Of a DNA stretch of 5,897 bases, positions 4,936-5,897 are shown one piece after another. A program made the position numbers and the translations under genes. Positions within the stretch are counted from its first letter, which is position 1; the number at the start of each line of letters is the position of its first letter. Source of the DNA: Candidatus Bathyarchaeota archaeon (lineage in GTDB: Archaea; Thermoproteota; Bathyarchaeia; Bathyarchaeales; Bathyarchaeaceae); NCBI GenBank assembly GCA_014859755.1, contig JACUTO010000098.1, forward strand, positions 1-5,897, given 5' to 3'. The notes beneath the pieces are model-generated. The model searched no databases. It was given only the letters and a program-made list of their open reading frames with translations, and was not told where the DNA came from.

Positions 4936-5820
4936 ATGAAGAGATTTCAAGGAAACCCAATTCTTAAACCAATATTAAAACATGCGTGGGAGGCACGTGC
5001 AACTTTTAACGCTGCCGTTCTTTATGTCGGTGGGCGAGTCCACATTCTGTATCGTGCTGTTGGTAATGACGGGATTTCTCGACTTGGCTATGCCTCCTCG
5101 TTAGATGGTTATCACATCGAAGAACGACTATCGTCTCCTGTTTTTGAGCCAGGAAACTATACTGGAAAAGATGGTTGCGAGGATCCTCGACTAACTTTGT
5201 TAGATGAACAATGCATTATGGCCTATACAGCATTACGTGACCGTGTTTCAAACGCGCATCAGATTGCTTTGACATCCATTGCAACAGATGATTTTATTAA
5301 TAAGCGGTGGAATTGGGGAGAAAGATCAATACCATTTGCAGGTGTTCGAAATAAGGATGCCGCGATTCTTCCTCGTAAAGTTAGCGGTCGTTATGTTATG
5401 TTCCATCGTATTGATCCAGATATTTGTATAGCATACTCTGATGATCTCCATCATTGGTCTGACATAAAGGCAATAACAGGACCTATGTTGAGAAAGTGGG
5501 ACTGCCTGAAAGTAGGCGCAGCCGGCCCACCAATAGAGATAAGCGAGGGATGGCTCTTCATATATCACGGCGTAAACTTTGAGAGAGTATATCGCCTTGG
5601 TGTTCTCCTTCTTGATAAAGATGATCCCGAAAGAGTTTTGTACCGTTCTGAAAGCCCCATTTTGGAGCCCACCACAGACTATGAGCGTTTTGGAAGAGTA
5701 CCTAATGTTGTCTTCAGCTGTGGCGCGATTTTGATGGATGACCAACTCCTTATCTACTATGGAGGTGCCGATACAGTCCTATGCGTAGCCACGTACGATT
5801 TAAGCGAGCTAATACTTTGA
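4936..5820 (+). CDS. GH130 family beta-mannoside phosphorylase or hydrolase
   Basis: A 294-residue five-bladed beta-propeller enzyme of glycoside hydrolase family 130, full length for the compact archaeal/Thermotoga-type members. Motifs run in family order: GNPIL (6-10); ATFNAAVLYVGGRVHILYRA (22-41); SRLGYASSLDG (48-58); CEDPRLT (81-87), with D83 as the likely general acid; NKDAAILP (139-146); MFHR (155-158); KVGAAGPPIE (192-201); GWLFIYHGV (205-213); YRLGVLLLD (219-227); GRVPNVVFSCG (253-263) and YYGGADT (274-280). GH130 enzymes act on beta-1,4- or beta-1,2-mannosides, and most characterised ones use phosphate to release alpha-mannose 1-phosphate. Basic residues R40, R85, R158 and H211 look retained, which favours phosphorolysis over hydrolysis, but I could not align them. 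There is no signal peptide, so the substrate is intracellular. Arginine codons are CGN-rich (16 of 22), unlike the oxidoreductase gene (6 of 18). Linkage and chain-length preference cannot be read from the sequence. Confidence 0.92.
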   Translation: MKRFQGNPILKPILKHAWEARATFNAAVLYVGGRVHILYRAVGNDGISRLGYASSLDGYHIEERLSSPVFEPGNYTGKDGCEDPRLTLLDEQCIMAYTALRDRVSNAHQIALTSIATDDFINKRWNWGERSIPFAGVRNKDAAILPRKVSGRYVMFHRIDPDICIAYSDDLHHWSDIKAITGPMLRKWDCLKVGAAGPPIEISEGWLFIYHGVNFERVYRLGVLLLDKDDPERVLYRSESPILEPTTDYERFGRVPNVVFSCGAILMDDQLLIYYGGADTVLCVATYDLSELIL

Positions 5821-5897
5821 AAGCGATCTTCAAGAAGTGTGAAAAAGTTATAGCAGAACCGAAGGGACTCATACGAGTAGTCTCTGGATAGGATTCT

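Noticed and set aside
5326..5745. A 139-codon open frame antisense to GH130
   Set aside because: Lies wholly opposite well-conserved GH130 motifs; the translated sequence has no plausible domain.
5864..5884. Stem-loop GGGACT/AGTCTC after the GH130 gene, a possible terminator
   Set aside because: Only six pairs including a G-U, competing with an alternative ACTC/GAGT stem, and no T-run follows; archaeal terminators usually rely on T-tracts.
5817..5891. A 24-codon frame starting TTG, overlapping the GH130 stop by four bases
   Set aside because: Very short, no ribosome binding site, no recognisable sequence; probably chance openness in intergenic DNA.
1..5897. CRISPR arrays, insertion sequences, tRNA or rRNA genes
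   Set aside because: No regularly spaced repeats, transposase motifs, terminal inverted repeats or cloverleaf-like segments were seen on either strand.

Overview
The window reads as part of an archaeal genome, probably from an uncultivated mesophilic or moderately thermophilic lineage such as Bathyarchaeia. That placement is an inference, not a sequence match. The reasons are: archaeal-type TATA boxes 25-30 bases ahead of expected transcript starts (TTTATAAG at 1258, CTATATAAAG at 4404); ribosome binding sites of the GGTGA/GGGGAT type; an F420-type luciferase-like oxidoreductase; a stand-alone two-CBS protein; and mixed AGA/AGG and CGN arginine codons at moderately low GC. All complete genes lie on the + strand.

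Layout. Bases 2-160 are the C-terminal tail of an unidentified membrane protein. Bases 229-1173 encode a luciferase-like, probably F420-dependent oxidoreductase. A 192-base intergenic region (1174-1365) carries a 9-bp direct repeat, a TATA box and a strong imperfect hairpin. It leads into a tightly packed run: a cysteine-free HhH-GPD (endonuclease III-fold) protein at 1366-2028, a GT4-type glycosyltransferase at 2054-3223, and an all-helical (alpha/alpha)-toroid-like protein of unknown activity at 3227-4255. The gaps between these are 25 and 3 bases, so one transcript is likely. After 191 bases comes a CBS-pair protein (4447-4836, TTG start) with its own promoter. After another 99 bases comes a GH130 mannoside phosphorylase/hydrolase (4936-5820). 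The last 77 bases hold no gene I can support.

How the genes may work together. The glycosyltransferase, the toroid protein and the GH130 enzyme have no signal peptides or membrane segments, so they should act in the cytoplasm. GH130 enzymes cleave beta-mannosides, many of them by reversible phosphorolysis to mannose 1-phosphate. A sugar polymerase, a helical-toroid carbohydrate protein and an intracellular GH130 together suggest a cycle that builds and recovers an intracellular mannoside, for example a reserve oligomer or compatible solute. The CBS protein between them could supply adenine-nucleotide sensing. This is the most interesting hypothesis in the window. The polymer, the linkage and the role of the toroid protein are all unproven. 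The oxidoreductase and the HhH-GPD protein have no evident link to sugar metabolism.
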